From positions 48,318,075 to 48,382,074 of the forward strand of contig CM059564.1 of assembly GCA_030386875.1 (NCBI GenBank): a stretch of 64,000 nucleotides of DNA, given 5' to 3'. The notes beneath the pieces are model-generated. The model saw only the letters and a list, made by a program, of their open reading frames with translations. It had not been told where the DNA came from and did not search any database. The first letter of the stretch is position 1. Each line of letters starts with the position of its first letter. A program made the position numbers and the translations under genes. This document shows, one piece after another, positions 13,235-23,795 of this stretch. The DNA comes from Morinoia aosen (Eukaryota; Arthropoda; Malacostraca; Amphipoda; Talitridae).

Positions 13235-16200
13235 TTATTTACTGTACTGGGGACGGTTGGAACTGCCCGAAGTTTGGAAGCCTTGTTCGTCAAAGAAAAT
13301 TCCGGAGGCTTCTTCCTGCCTGGCCTTCTCGATCTGCTCGAGAGCGTGGGGGGGCAGCGGGGGACCCACCGGCAACAGCGGCGACTCCACGCGGTAGCCA
13401 GCGTCATCGGCCACGAAACTGAACTGCGCGGGCGTGCCGTCCGGGAATGTGAAGCTGAAAAGATGAAAATATCTTTAAGTAGTAACGCTAATTTCAACGC
13501 CAGCCTGCTTTCCGAGAACGTGAAGCTGAAAGAATTGATAAGAATTAATTTGTTACGAAACTGAACAGCGGTGTGCCGTCTGGGAATGTGAAGCTTAAAA
13601 CATGAAAATAACTTTAAGTAGCAACGCTAATTTCTTTACTACAGCTGGCCGTCTGAGAACACAAGGCTGAAAGAATTTATAATAATTGATTTGCCACGAA
13701 ACTGAACTGCCCAGGTGTGCCGTCCGGGAATGTGAAGCTGAAAAGATGAAAATACCTTTGAGTGGCAACACTAATTTCTTTACGCCAACTTGCCTTCCGA
13801 GAACGTGAAGCTGAAAGAATTGATAAAATATCAGAGGAAATTGGTTGGTGCGTTATGGCTGCGGGAGGGTAATTTAAATCAATAAAATATACATCAACAC
13901 CAAGAGCATGATGCTTGAGAGTGACTCATTCATTGAAATTGACAAGATGCGCCACAGCTGGAGAGCAGTAGCGTTTTGACTGAACCATGAAAAAATAATC
14001 AGATAATTTATAATTCCTAAATAATTAGAGTAAAAATAAAAAAAATAAATGACAATTAGATGAGGCAAAGCTAATGAAAAAGATAGAATGAGGATTTAAA
14101 AGCTCCGTTAGTGGACATTGCGTGCTCAACGCGCGAACGACTATTTTTATCCAAAATCGATATAACTCACGTAGGACATATCAAATGTCGCGTACAAAGT
14201 TTCAATGAAATAATGAATATTTTTCAAGATCATTGCAGCGAATGCAAAACGACAACTGCAATAAAAATAAGATAAACTGCGAATTTACAAGAACGAGAAT
14301 AAAATAAACTGCGCATCAACAATAATGAAAATAAAATAAACTGCGCATTTACAATAATGAAAATAAGATAAACTGCGAATTTACAAGAACGAAAATAAAA
14401 TAAACTGCGCATCAACAATAATGAAAATAAAATAAACTGCGCATTTACAATAATGAAAATAAGATAAACTGCGAATTTACAAGAACGAAAATAAAATAAG
14501 CTGCGCATCAACAATAATGAAAATAAAATAAACTGCGCATTTAAAATAATGAAAATAAAATAAACTGTGCATCAACAATAATGAAAATAAAATAAACTGC
14601 GCATCAACAATAATGAAAATAAAATAAACTGCGCATCAACAATAATGAAAATAAAATAAACTGTGCATCAACAATAATGAAAATAAAATAAACTGTGCAT
14701 CAACAATAATGAAAATTAAATAAACTGCGCATCAACAATAATAAAAATAAAATAAACTGTGCATCAACAACATCAATAACATTGTACACAATTCGAGATG
14801 AGCTCTCGTAGCGAGCTGGCAGTGCTTGAAATTTTATGGAATTATCCTTTATGTCTAGTGAGCAGACTTGAACAGTAGATTTAAACCCACACCAACAACA
14901 AAATTACGCACATATATTCAATCTTTAAAGCATACGTAAAAAGTTTCTATGCATTTATTTTTGAATTTATTTACGTCTATTTATAAAGCATCGCCTCAAA
15001 TCAAGGTTTTTGTTGGATGAAGATTAAAATTATCTGTCAAGGCATTGGCAGACAATAAAGAAAACTGCAGGACGAGCCTATTCTCTCCAAATCACATCCA
15101 GCTACAAATCAATGCGCAACATCCGCTTTTAACTTAACTGGAAGCTTTTGATATTAATATCATCCCCAAAAATAAGGATAATAAAATTTTCAATTTATTT
15201 CATCGATAATTCTAATTAAGAAGTTTCAACTCTTCGATAATGAGTCATTTTTCGTCGCTGAAATTTTTCATATCTGCCTCAGTCGTTGCCAGCGGCCTCA
15301 CATTTATTCTTTCAATGACCCAACATATTTTTAATGGGTGTTCCGCAAGTCAAAAAGATTACATCGGTATTAGAAACCCGTCCGGGAATTCATCTAGCGT
15401 GATTGATACTTATACGTGGTTTATGCACCAACTAAATGCGCAAATTCCTATTGATGTTCTCTGCAGTGATGTAAACCTGCTCTCATAATTTTCAATACCA
15501 AAGCTCGTTCATTCCAAGAGCACATCGTTCATTCCAAGAGCACAAAAGTAATACCTCGATCTGCCAACTTGTATTCGAACAAAATCTGCAGTCAAACTGG
15601 ATTTTCATTTTAATTTTCGTCCACAACCAGAACTCTAGTAAACTTTAATATCACAGTTCCAATAAGCTGATTCTTGGAAAACAGCGCGGGTTTGGTAAAA
15701 ATCAGAACCGGTGTTAAAATACGCATTTTTTGTTTCATTAGCAAAAAAATACGTACATTTTAACACTGGTGTTCCTTTTTATGTTGCATGTAATATTTTT
15801 TGCAATAGAAGCACTAATGTTGAACACTGGAGCTTGGCAGGCTTCGGGTCACAGCTGCCGAGTTGTAAACGTGTTTTTTTTACATTTTTTTTTGCAGCGA
15901 ATGAATTGAACAAATGATATTCATTAGACGATACACGGACAGAAATTTAATTTCAGAAATTGAGCTTTGTGTTTAATGAAATTCTTTTTTCAGTGACACT
16001 GATGGCGATTTGTATGTAAAATAAATTCACTTTAGAAGCTTTAATGAAGAGTTTATTTTTATTTTGGAAAGGGTGATGCACGAAAAAGTTGTAGCGTGAG
16101 TTAGCCTGCTGGTTATGAGATTATATGTGATTTCTGTACCATGGTAGTGGTTAAATGTAGGTTCTGCTTTATGATAGTGATTACGGATGTGTTCTATAAC

Positions 16201-18195
16201 ATAATAGTGGTTAAAGGTACGTTCAGTAACATGATAGTGGTTATATCTTGTGCACTACTCACTTTAATGAGTGCCCTGGCCCTGTTGGTTTTCGCGGCTG
16301 AAGTCAATCATAAGTTCAGCTACTTTATTCAAGGCTCTACTAAAAAGACTGAGTTCTATTTTTTGTAGCCTCTACGAAAAAAAAGAACTTCAGCTATCAT
16401 ACGTTCCTCAAAATTTGTCTGCTGAGACTATTTCAGATTTATTTTTTAAAGACTATTTTATGCGTGGTTGCAAGAGTGATTTAAGGTTTCTAGATGTGAC
16501 ATAAAATAGGATTACTCACGTCCAGCCTCCTTGAGACACAACAGCACCTTCGGGCCCAGACGGAGCCCCCTGTTCGTTGCGCTTGATGCCATCGCCAGTT
16601 TCGAAGTCGAAGTCGTAGACGCCGTCGAGGGGACCGTTGCGGTTGTCGCTGAGGATCGGCACGATTTCGAAGGGACCGGAGGAGCGGTCGTAATTTTGTG
16701 GGGCGCTCAGGACGGCCGAGGCCAACGAGACGAGGATGAGGATCTGCCAAATGCCAGTGAGGATTTCTGGTGAGTGCGAATGTCAAGTTCCTGACAGATG
16801 TGTCGGGAAATTTGCATCTACGATTGTCGGCTGACATGTAATACTTTTGAATGAAATCCCGATGAAAAACATGAACTCTCAGGAGGTCTGCATTACAGAG
16901 CGTTCGTTTGCTATTAAATTGTTGGAATTCTGCAAACGCTGAAATATTGACGATATGATAGGTTTTTGCGCGTTCTTTTCATTCGTGCTCTGTCCTATTC
17001 GAAAAATTATTTAATTTACTTTCTTATGTTACAGTTTTAGCATTGTCATTTGCAGACACTGTTAACAAGCGCAAACTAATGTTTAATCTTATTGTTAGAA
17101 AACTACCGTCATTTTAACTAGAAAAAACACAATACGTTCATACAGAACAAATCGAAACTAATTTTGTTAAAAAATACATTCCGTAAGGAACACTCATTGT
17201 TCATTAATTACTAATGAATTCTATTTTGTTTGTCAATAAGTTTAACACAGCTCCCTGATGAAACCTATCACGTCTTTTCAGCAGGATCACATCTCCTGAA
17301 ATGTTGCTTAGGCACAATTAATGCCCATCCAGTTTCAGAAGATTTTTATTTTTCACTCCAAAATTTGGCCTCTCACTTCAGACACAATAAAATGAAATGA
17401 GAGTAAATATATTTGGTTTGAAGTCTACTCTTCATCGGAAAAATAATTTCGGTCAAGTTAATAGTCTAATTACTTTTCTCACATTAATAATAAAAATTGC
17501 GATTCCTATCCCAAAAAAATGTAGTTTAAGAGTAAAATATCAGAATATCAGGCCTAACAGCTTATGCTAAGATTGAATTTATCGACTAATTTCATTGTAA
17601 GAAATCTTCGGGAAAGCAATACATTGATTCTTAAGTTACTGGGCGTCTAACAGAACTTTAAGCATTCTGAAGCAAAATCGCAACCAGTATATATATTATG
17701 AAGCTTCAACTACTGTTAGAAGTAAATGAGAGCCTACAAATAGAGAGTTCTTCGTCGTTAATACGAATACATATAAAACAATGCTAACGTAGAAAATACT
17801 CACTGAGAGTATTCATTTAATGATAGATACCCTTGATAATATAACTATCGTTTCAGAGATCTTCAAAATTGGTATCACGAACCAGTCCTATTCGAGCATC
17901 AGCTGGACATGGATCAATGTTCAATAACACTTTGACTGCGACGTGATCCACCGGTGGCCACGGAGGGAATTTTCATAGTGCTGCTGACTGATCCGTAGTC
18001 ACAAACTCAATTTTCATAAATGCTTAATTAAACTAAATGAAGGCACGATCCATTTAATGTTTGCTATTTTAAGCCTTGCCTAATGCAATTGACTTTAAAT
18101 TTGAGTTGAATGTTGAACTTCAGTTTTACCTGCCGCAGTCGATTTTTAACTATAAATCTAGCGCAGAAGTGACACGAAGTACTCACGGTGTTCAT
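13235..18195 (-). CDS. RR-1 type chitin-binding cuticle protein, three exons, complete
   Basis: Coding exons, in order of transcription: 18195-18187, 16743-16520 and 13454-13235 (9 + 224 + 220 nt, 150 residues plus TAA). Donors are GTGAGT at both introns. Acceptors are GGCAG before 16743 and TTTTCAG before 13454. Intron phases are 0 and 2. Exon 1 gives only M-N-T; with exon 2 it forms the signal peptide MNTILILVSLASAVLS, cut before APQ. Exon 2 carries GVYDFDFETGDG, RNEQGAP and QGGW. Exon 3 continues with FTFPDGTPAQFSFVADDAGY and RVESPLLP, completing the extended Rebers-Riddiford (chitin_bind_4) domain, followed by a Pro-rich and Glu/Gln-rich tail ending QYSK. The family binds chitin through aromatic residues of this domain in secreted cuticle; RR-1 forms are usual in softer cuticle. 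Exons are much richer in G+C than the surroundings. An AATAAA overlaps the stop codon (13239-13234). Family assignment is firm; the exact class and the start codon are slightly less so. Confidence 0.93.
13400..13835 (-). repeat. Tandem duplication of the exon 3 splice-acceptor region inside intron 2
   Basis: Six related acceptor-like segments sit about 72 bp apart in two alternating versions, giving a ~142-bp higher-order period. On the minus strand the first base after the (C/A)AG is at 13454 (the real exon 3), 13525, 13593, 13666, 13737 and 13810. Copies at 13593 and 13737 keep the start of exon 3 nearly intact (FTFPDGTP then FSFV) in the phase needed for splicing from exon 2, and hit stop codons soon after. 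Copies at 13525, 13666 and 13810 keep the pyrimidine tract and CAG, but the coding part has diverged. Confidence 0.85.
14252..14770. repeat. 32-bp AT-rich minisatellite with higher-order structure (intron 2 of the cuticle gene)
   Basis: About sixteen copies of a 32-bp unit of the form AATAATGAAAATAAAATAAA-CTGCGCATCAAC. In the first part, three unit variants alternate: CTGCGAATTTACAAGAACG recurs at 14278, 14373 and 14469, a ~96-bp higher-order period. The second part is a simple run of the CATCAACAATAATG type. The minus-strand open frame with repeated RSLFYFRSCKF is an artefact of the array. Confidence 0.9.
15504..15544. repeat. Short direct duplication (intron 2)
   Basis: TCGTTCATTCCAAGAGCACA occurs twice, 23 bp apart, in the intron of the minus-strand cuticle gene. 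Confidence 0.85.
16141..16250. repeat. 30-bp tandem repeat (intron 2 of the cuticle gene)
   Basis: ATGATAGTGGTTA-type units start at 16141, 16171, 16201 and 16231, exactly 30 bp apart, about 3.6 copies with moderate divergence. The array lies in the intron, about 270 bp downstream (in transcription) of the exon 2 donor. Confidence 0.75.
17924..18149 (-). mobile_element. piggyBac-like MITE copy in intron 1 of the cuticle gene
   Basis: Reverse-oriented relative of the element at 31651-31882. Shared parts include the block around 18085-18125 (GACTTTAAATTTGAGTTGAA), AGTCACAAACTCAATTTT at 17998-18015, and CCACCGGTGG at 17949-17958. One end is CACTTTGACTGCG preceded by ATAA (degraded TTAA); the other ends at TTAA 18146-18149. 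It stops less than 40 bp from the exon 1 donor. Confidence 0.75.
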
Positions 18196-18224
18196 GTTGT
18201 CGGATGTGAAGGGTCTATTAGACT

Positions 18225-18260
18225 GCATGTGGCCTCCTGCAGACCAGGCTTTATATTATG
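18225..18260 (-). promoter_or_regulatory. TATA promoter of the minus-strand cuticle gene
   Basis: Read on the minus strand, TATAAAG lies at 18255-18249, preceded by AATA. A start site about 30 bases downstream would fall near 18225, giving a 5' UTR of about 30 nt before the ATG at 18195. The spacing matches the other cuticle gene in the window (TATA 60598, ATG 60660). The TATA box is seen; the transcription start is inferred. Confidence 0.7.
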
Positions 18261-20077
18261 GAGAGGGAGGAGTCTTTCGGGCCGCGATTGCATGAAGCTT
18301 GCCTCTGCACAGCAGCTTTCACTGCCCGCCTCAGGTATGCGGCGTCTCGCGCTGCAGTAATGCTGTTTGTCAACAGATTTCATGACAATTCTTGCACTTT
18401 ATACGCTAATGTGCATAATTTGAAGGCACTTCCATTGCTCATTTGTGTGCTTTTGGTTGGGTATTTTTTTGGAAAACTCGAGGTGTTTCTCTAGCGTGTT
18501 TCCACGGGAAGTTGAGCAGATGAGATTCTTTGTGAGTTTTGTTTTGAAAAGACTGCGTGGCAAGTTCGCGTTGCAAATTTGTCGTCACCACGATGAGAAA
18601 TACGTAATGAAAATGTATTATATTTATTTTGCATCATAATTTTCTTTCTTTACCCAGAGTCATCACGCAACTGCGAAAACGAGTAATTTCTTTAGAATCC
18701 TTCCACGAAAAAAGTTTTTCTGCTGTAAAAATAACCCGGCCATAGTCGAAATTTTATCAGGTATGGTTTAAGCATCAATAAGGTGCACTCAATATTTCCC
18801 ATGTGCATTGGTAAGACTTTGTAATTTGTAATTTGTTAAATACAAACTTTTGAAACCGGGAACCTCGGGCAAAAACTTCTGGACGACCAGAATTTCGTCG
18901 AACGTCACCTGTCAGCGCGTGAATAATGTAGGTGTTGACACCAGGTGTATGCCAGAAGGTGAAGTACGTCAAAAAAGACGCATCAAAGCGCACCGTCAAC
19001 CGAGCTTACGGCTTTCGCAGCCCACGCATCGACGTCGACGTGACACGTCAGGCAAACTCTTGAGGTCACCATGTCGCTCTCGCCTTCGTCGTAGCATTTT
19101 CCGTGAAGACGACGTCAGTTTAATATACTCATAGTGTTTTTCAGGCATTTTGCGATACTCTGAACCGGGAATAGAAATTTGAGGGTTGATTTTGGAAAAA
19201 GAATTTTGAGGGTTAATTTTGGAAAAAGAAATTTGACGGTTGACTTTGGAAAAAGAAATTTGAGGGTTGACTTTGGATAAAGAAATTTGAGGGTTAATTT
19301 TGGGAAAAGATATTGAACGGGTAATTTTGGAAAAATAAACTTGAAGGTTAATTTTTCAGAAAAGAACTTCTCTTATCGAATGTCCTTCAAGATATGTGTT
19401 TTCTCACTATAGAGGAAAGTTTTTTCAGTAAATGTAGTACTCAAACATCATAACTTCACTGCGTTTTAATTTTGTTTGTTTTAACGTGATGAATTCGTTT
19501 GCCAACTTTCACTCGGACGACAAACTTAAAGCGGAGGTAATCTTAATATCAAAGAAAATTTTTCTGTCAGTATTGATGGTCAATGTATACACTTTTAATT
19601 TGTGACATTCCTGCCAACCGCATTTCACAAATAGGAGAGGCATTCAATGCTTCGGATATTTTCCGCCGTTTCATTTATTTGCAATTCTCAGGTTGTGAAA
19701 CAAAAATTTCTGATGTAATCTTATTTATTGCTTGTATTTTTCATTGTACGCAGGTAAAATAGTTTCTGCTAGTTTTATATTTTTTACAAAGTTAACCATT
19801 CACAAGAGCCACGTAACTCTCCTTAACAATCATTGTTCACACAAAATTTTATTTCATTGAACTTCACCCGGAAATTCCGAGTCTTATTCTTGAATATCTA
19901 ACCCTTAACATGCTCTAATATAATTTAAATAAGTATACCCCCGTTAAAATTGTCATCCGTAGACAACGCCTCAGCAGTTCCTCTGTGTTGAATGCTGGTC
20001 ACTGCGAGACAGGTGCTCTATATCAAAGTTTTTCACGAGCGAAATGAAATCGACTTCATAATTCAATTGTGCGTTGG
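18261..20077. other. Upstream region of the minus-strand cuticle gene
   Basis: A GC-rich patch at about 18,840-19,130 has open frames on both strands but no recognised domain, and includes ACGTCA-type words. Then comes the 27-bp array. The rest is AT-rich. Confidence 0.45.
19172..19366. repeat. 27-bp tandem repeat, about seven copies
   Basis: Units GAGGGTTGATTTTGGAAAAA-GAAATTT start at 19181, 19208, 19235, 19262, 19289, about 19316 and 19343. The 27-bp spacing is regular and divergence increases to the right. It lies about 1 kb upstream of the minus-strand cuticle promoter. Confidence 0.88.
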
Positions 20078-20367
20078 TGACCTAACCCATTTGGAAGGCC
20101 CGGGGTGACCGAGGTCTGTCACCACCAGAGTCTGTCACCACCATACGACACCCTGCCTGCCCCTTACAACCTGTTCTTTCTCTCGACTGAAGTTCGACCT
20201 TTGCTTGCTTGGGACTCTTGCATCTATCGTCAAGTGACCTTATATTGAAACGAAATCAGAACGTACATCAGTGACCTGTTCGACCTTCCCACGACCACAC
20301 GCAAAAATAATTACTATAGAATGTGTCCTACTGCACATCTTAAACAGGTCATCGTCGAAGTTGACCT
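20078..20367. promoter_or_regulatory. Cluster of nuclear-receptor half-sites upstream of the cuticle gene
   Basis: Exact TGACCT occurs at 20078, 20235, 20272 and 20362, and AGGTCA at 20346. One-mismatch versions are at 20106, 20112, 20195 and 20281. TGACCT 20272 and CGACCT 20281 form a direct repeat with 3-bp spacing; AGGTCA 20346 and TGACCT 20362 form an inverted repeat with 10-bp spacing. The 20235 site reads CAAGTGACCTT. The cluster is about 1.9-2.1 kb upstream of the minus-strand cuticle promoter. Ecdysone receptor/USP, HR3 and FTZ-F1 recognise such half-sites and control cuticle genes in arthropods; function here is inferred. Confidence 0.45.
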
Positions 20368-23300
20368 ATTTCACTCATGGATGATCAAGTTACGTTGACA
20401 TGCGTTGCTCAACACCGCTTCAGTGAGATCCTCCAGAAACGAGTCGACACAAACTCACACGGATTGGGTAGACACTGGTTATCCTTAGGCAGATAATTTC
20501 CCCTCAATCACGGTTGAGATGACGTATCATATATTCCTAAAGATTTTGCTTATACTTTATCATAGACTACAATAAACACTCCGGTGTACCTACTTTCAAA
20601 AGAGTAAACATAAAGAGATCTATGGCATGAATAAGTTTTCGCCGTCATGCATAAAATAATTATTCACAAAGCCAAGCGCGTCAACACAAGTGTGACACTG
20701 TGGTCGTTGGTCAATTTTATTTTAATTTTTTATTTTTGAGGATGGTATAACTCTTCTGGATAACATTTTTTTAGGATGGCATAATTCTCGTGCTGCGTTG
20801 TGAGAACATATCGCAATAAAATTGTTTGAAAGGAAATAGCTCGAGAAAATCTCGGAAGGCATCACTGATTCCTTTTGTTTAGTGATAGCCCTACATGACG
20901 AAACTTCTAGATAGTTCGCTGCGAGATCTACTTAGTTTTCATAGTTACTATTGAAGGATGTCGGTGCTAAAATCGTTAAGTATTTTATCGCTTTGGCACT
21001 CGAAACGCCGATCTGCGACTGTGAAGTCTAGGTTTAAATTCGATTTTATTTTGTGAGGCAGCTCGATAAATTTGGAATTTCTAAATGAGATTCATACCCA
21101 ACACGAGGTCATGCACGCACCTTCATGTCTCCTTTAACAAATGCTAAAAAAGAGAGCTGGTCACATTTTTCCGCAGTGTTTAAAACTTTTAATTTCTCCC
21201 ATCTTATCTGTTGAAGCATGGCAGAAAGACCAAGCAATCAACCCATAAACATCTGGGCCCCGTTATATAGTAGGATTATGTAAATCAGTTAGCTAAAACT
21301 ATCTTTGTGTGCTCAATAAGGACTAACAAAGTTAACCGTGGGGGTGAGCCAAAAGTAAATATTTGATCGAACTAAACAACATTAAACCTGTACCTGTGAG
21401 ACTTGTTGCACAGCAGTGTCACAAAGACTGAAACATTTTTTACAACTCCAAATCGATTTCATTTGAATGCTCACTGAAGCGTTGCAGAAACTGCAATGCA
21501 TTTGCTCGATCGTGGAGAGTGCACCAACACGTACATCGGTGTCTGCCTGAGGAGTGCAGTTGTTCTTTAAAAGTTCTCAAAATTGAAGAGCTACACGAAG
21601 ATGGATTATATCGACGCCACTGAATCGACGCCACTATCGACGCCCAATTCAGTGAAGAAGCTTTGATATATTTTTCCACGACTGAGCACAGGACTTCAAA
21701 CAAGGTAATCTAATTAAATTGAAGCGACCTCTTCTAATAAGTTGAAGCGATCTCCTGAACTTACGAAAGGAAATGATTTTGTTTTTGCGTTATGAAGTTC
21801 ATAAAGTAAATAATTTAGAGTTAAGCAAGAAGTGATTTACCCTCTGGCCTACCAACAACTTGAATGTCCAAGATGCAGAAATGTTCGTCACTACGATTGT
21901 TTTCCACAGTGGGACGCAAGGCGCTTCTCTTGAGTTTACGAAAGAATGCTAGAGGTCACTGAGTTGGCAGCCTTCTTTACTTTGCGTCTTTTCATGCCTG
22001 CTCCTAAATCTTTCCGCTAGCTCCTAGAGTACAAGGTGACTGAGGTGCCAAAAGAAGTCAGCGTCGAAGCTAGAAGACAGCGTCGAAGCAAAAGCAAACT
22101 CTGCAAATAACTTTTGATTTTCCCGCACTAAAAACTGACCGACATTCCTAGAAATTCTGTTTTTTTACCCGTTACCAGCGCATGAGACGTAATGAAAGGA
22201 AAATGCTTAATGGCTAAATAAGATACTGTAAATTTTCGGGATGGTTCTGTTCGCAATGCGAGACAATTGGCAAGTCATGGTGCTGCACCGATCGCTATCA
22301 GCCTTCTCACGGTCCGAATATGTTCTCCAGGAGTGTGGGTGCCCTTGACTTTCCCGATCCAGCATCCCAGAAATTTGGATCGCTATTGAGTGGAAATTCT
22401 TACGCTCTAAATTTTAATGGGGTCATCCCTTGGTGCGATGAAGTAATTAAAGTTCGCTACCCCATTAGTAGGAACGAACAATTTTTATGAGTTTAGAAAG
22501 CTATTTTCGTTCATGAGCTCAAGCACATTGCTCGTAAGTGAGCTCATTGTGGCAAATGAACGCTAAACGAGGTGAAGGAACGTGAAGTTAAAGAACTAAC
22601 CAAATGTACGCATGTAATTAAAGAGAAGCTTTATTCGTCATTATATTTAGATCAATTCGAAGAAAATATCTATCAACACCTATAAATAATAACATTGCTT
22701 ACAAATGTTAATTAAAGAAACTGATCCGCGTGAGCAGTTCCAGCAAACTTAAGTTTCGTCTCCATCAGGCGCGTAATTTTTGCACGCAATAACGACGGCA
22801 TTTGCGACTGCGCCGTCGATAAATTGAAGAGCACGAGAGCGTTACACAACTCTAAGTGATGAGCCTCCCTGGATAAGTCGTGGGCACTCCCTCGCTACCT
22901 ACAACCTCAGGTCAAAAATGTTGCTTAAAGGGCATTTGAAACTTGCCAGCGACCGACACCGTCTCCTAGAGGTTGCGCAAGTCGGCTAGCTTTGCTAATC
23001 ATGTTACGCTTTTGATATCTTCTTCTTTGTGTTTAGCAGGCAGCAATGTCCTCTGTTGTTCGCTGTTTCTTTCCCACTGGTTATCAGCCTTCTTGTATCA
23101 TTTGTAATCTGCTAAGATGTGTCTGGTAGAATATATCAATAGACAGGTGAAAGATGAGTAGCATTGAGGTTTGAAAGTTCTCGTTACCTTTCAGGGCCAT
23201 TACCCTGGAATGTGGTTGCCAAACGTGAAAGTGAAATACGAAAATTTCTTGAAATAATCTAACTTAATTGTTGTTTGAAATACTGTGTATGTTTAATGAG

Positions 23301-23591
23301 GGTCAAACGATGGAATTACTCCCTTAATTCTTGTGCAATTTGGATGACCTGCTAATTATATCGGTATATTTCAAAGAAGGATACGATTTTACGTATTCAA
23401 AATTTTGAGTGCAGAGGTGGTCTAATCGACTAATACCTCAAAGCACTGGTCAATTTCGTTACGACGTCGCTCCATGAGTTAGCGGGCACAAATACTAACG
23501 AGGGCTGTAAGACCTCCCATCAACGAATAAAGGTCTGCATAATTTGACCTGAAGTTCCAATCACCGCACAGTACGAGGCGCATGTGTGTAC
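20368..23591. other. Non-coding sequence
   Basis: No recognised gene or mobile element. A short GACGCCACT repeat is near 21,613-21,643. Confidence 0.5.
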
Positions 23592-23795
23592 ATGTAGCGC
23601 AGTGGCGCCGCCAGCCAAAAATTTCGGTTAGGGGGCAGGAACCCCAACGATTAATTTCGGGAGGGGTGATGGATAGACATTAATTATCAGTAATCTTTTT
23701 ATTCTTTTACTTAAATTGGCGACTGAAACTGGCCCTAAGCTCAATATTTCGGGGGGGGGGGACATTGCCCCCGTGGCTACACTACTGATGTAACG
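23592..23795. mobile_element. hAT-like MITE with 8-bp target-site duplication
   Basis: The element (23600-23787, 188 bp) begins CAGTGGCGCCGCCAG and ends GTGGCTACACTACTG. The ends are imperfect inverted repeats of the CAGTGGCGTAGCC type. Flanks ATGTAGCG (23592-23599) and ATGTAACG (23788-23795) form an 8-bp duplication with one mismatch, the length made by hAT transposases. It contains a run of G near 23751 and no coding capacity. Confidence 0.75.

Noticed and set aside
12979-13564. Long plus-strand open frames (86-147 codons) across 13.0-13.56 kb
   Set aside because: They are antisense shadows of the GC-rich cuticle exon 3 and its duplicated acceptors; the minus strand has the correct splice sites and a known domain.
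15240-15488. 82-codon plus-strand frame starting ATG with a hydrophobic N-terminus
   Set aside because: It lies antisense within intron 2 of the cuticle gene, has no recognised family, and the length is unremarkable.
16531-16773. 80-codon plus-strand open frame
   Set aside because: Antisense of cuticle exon 2; no domain.
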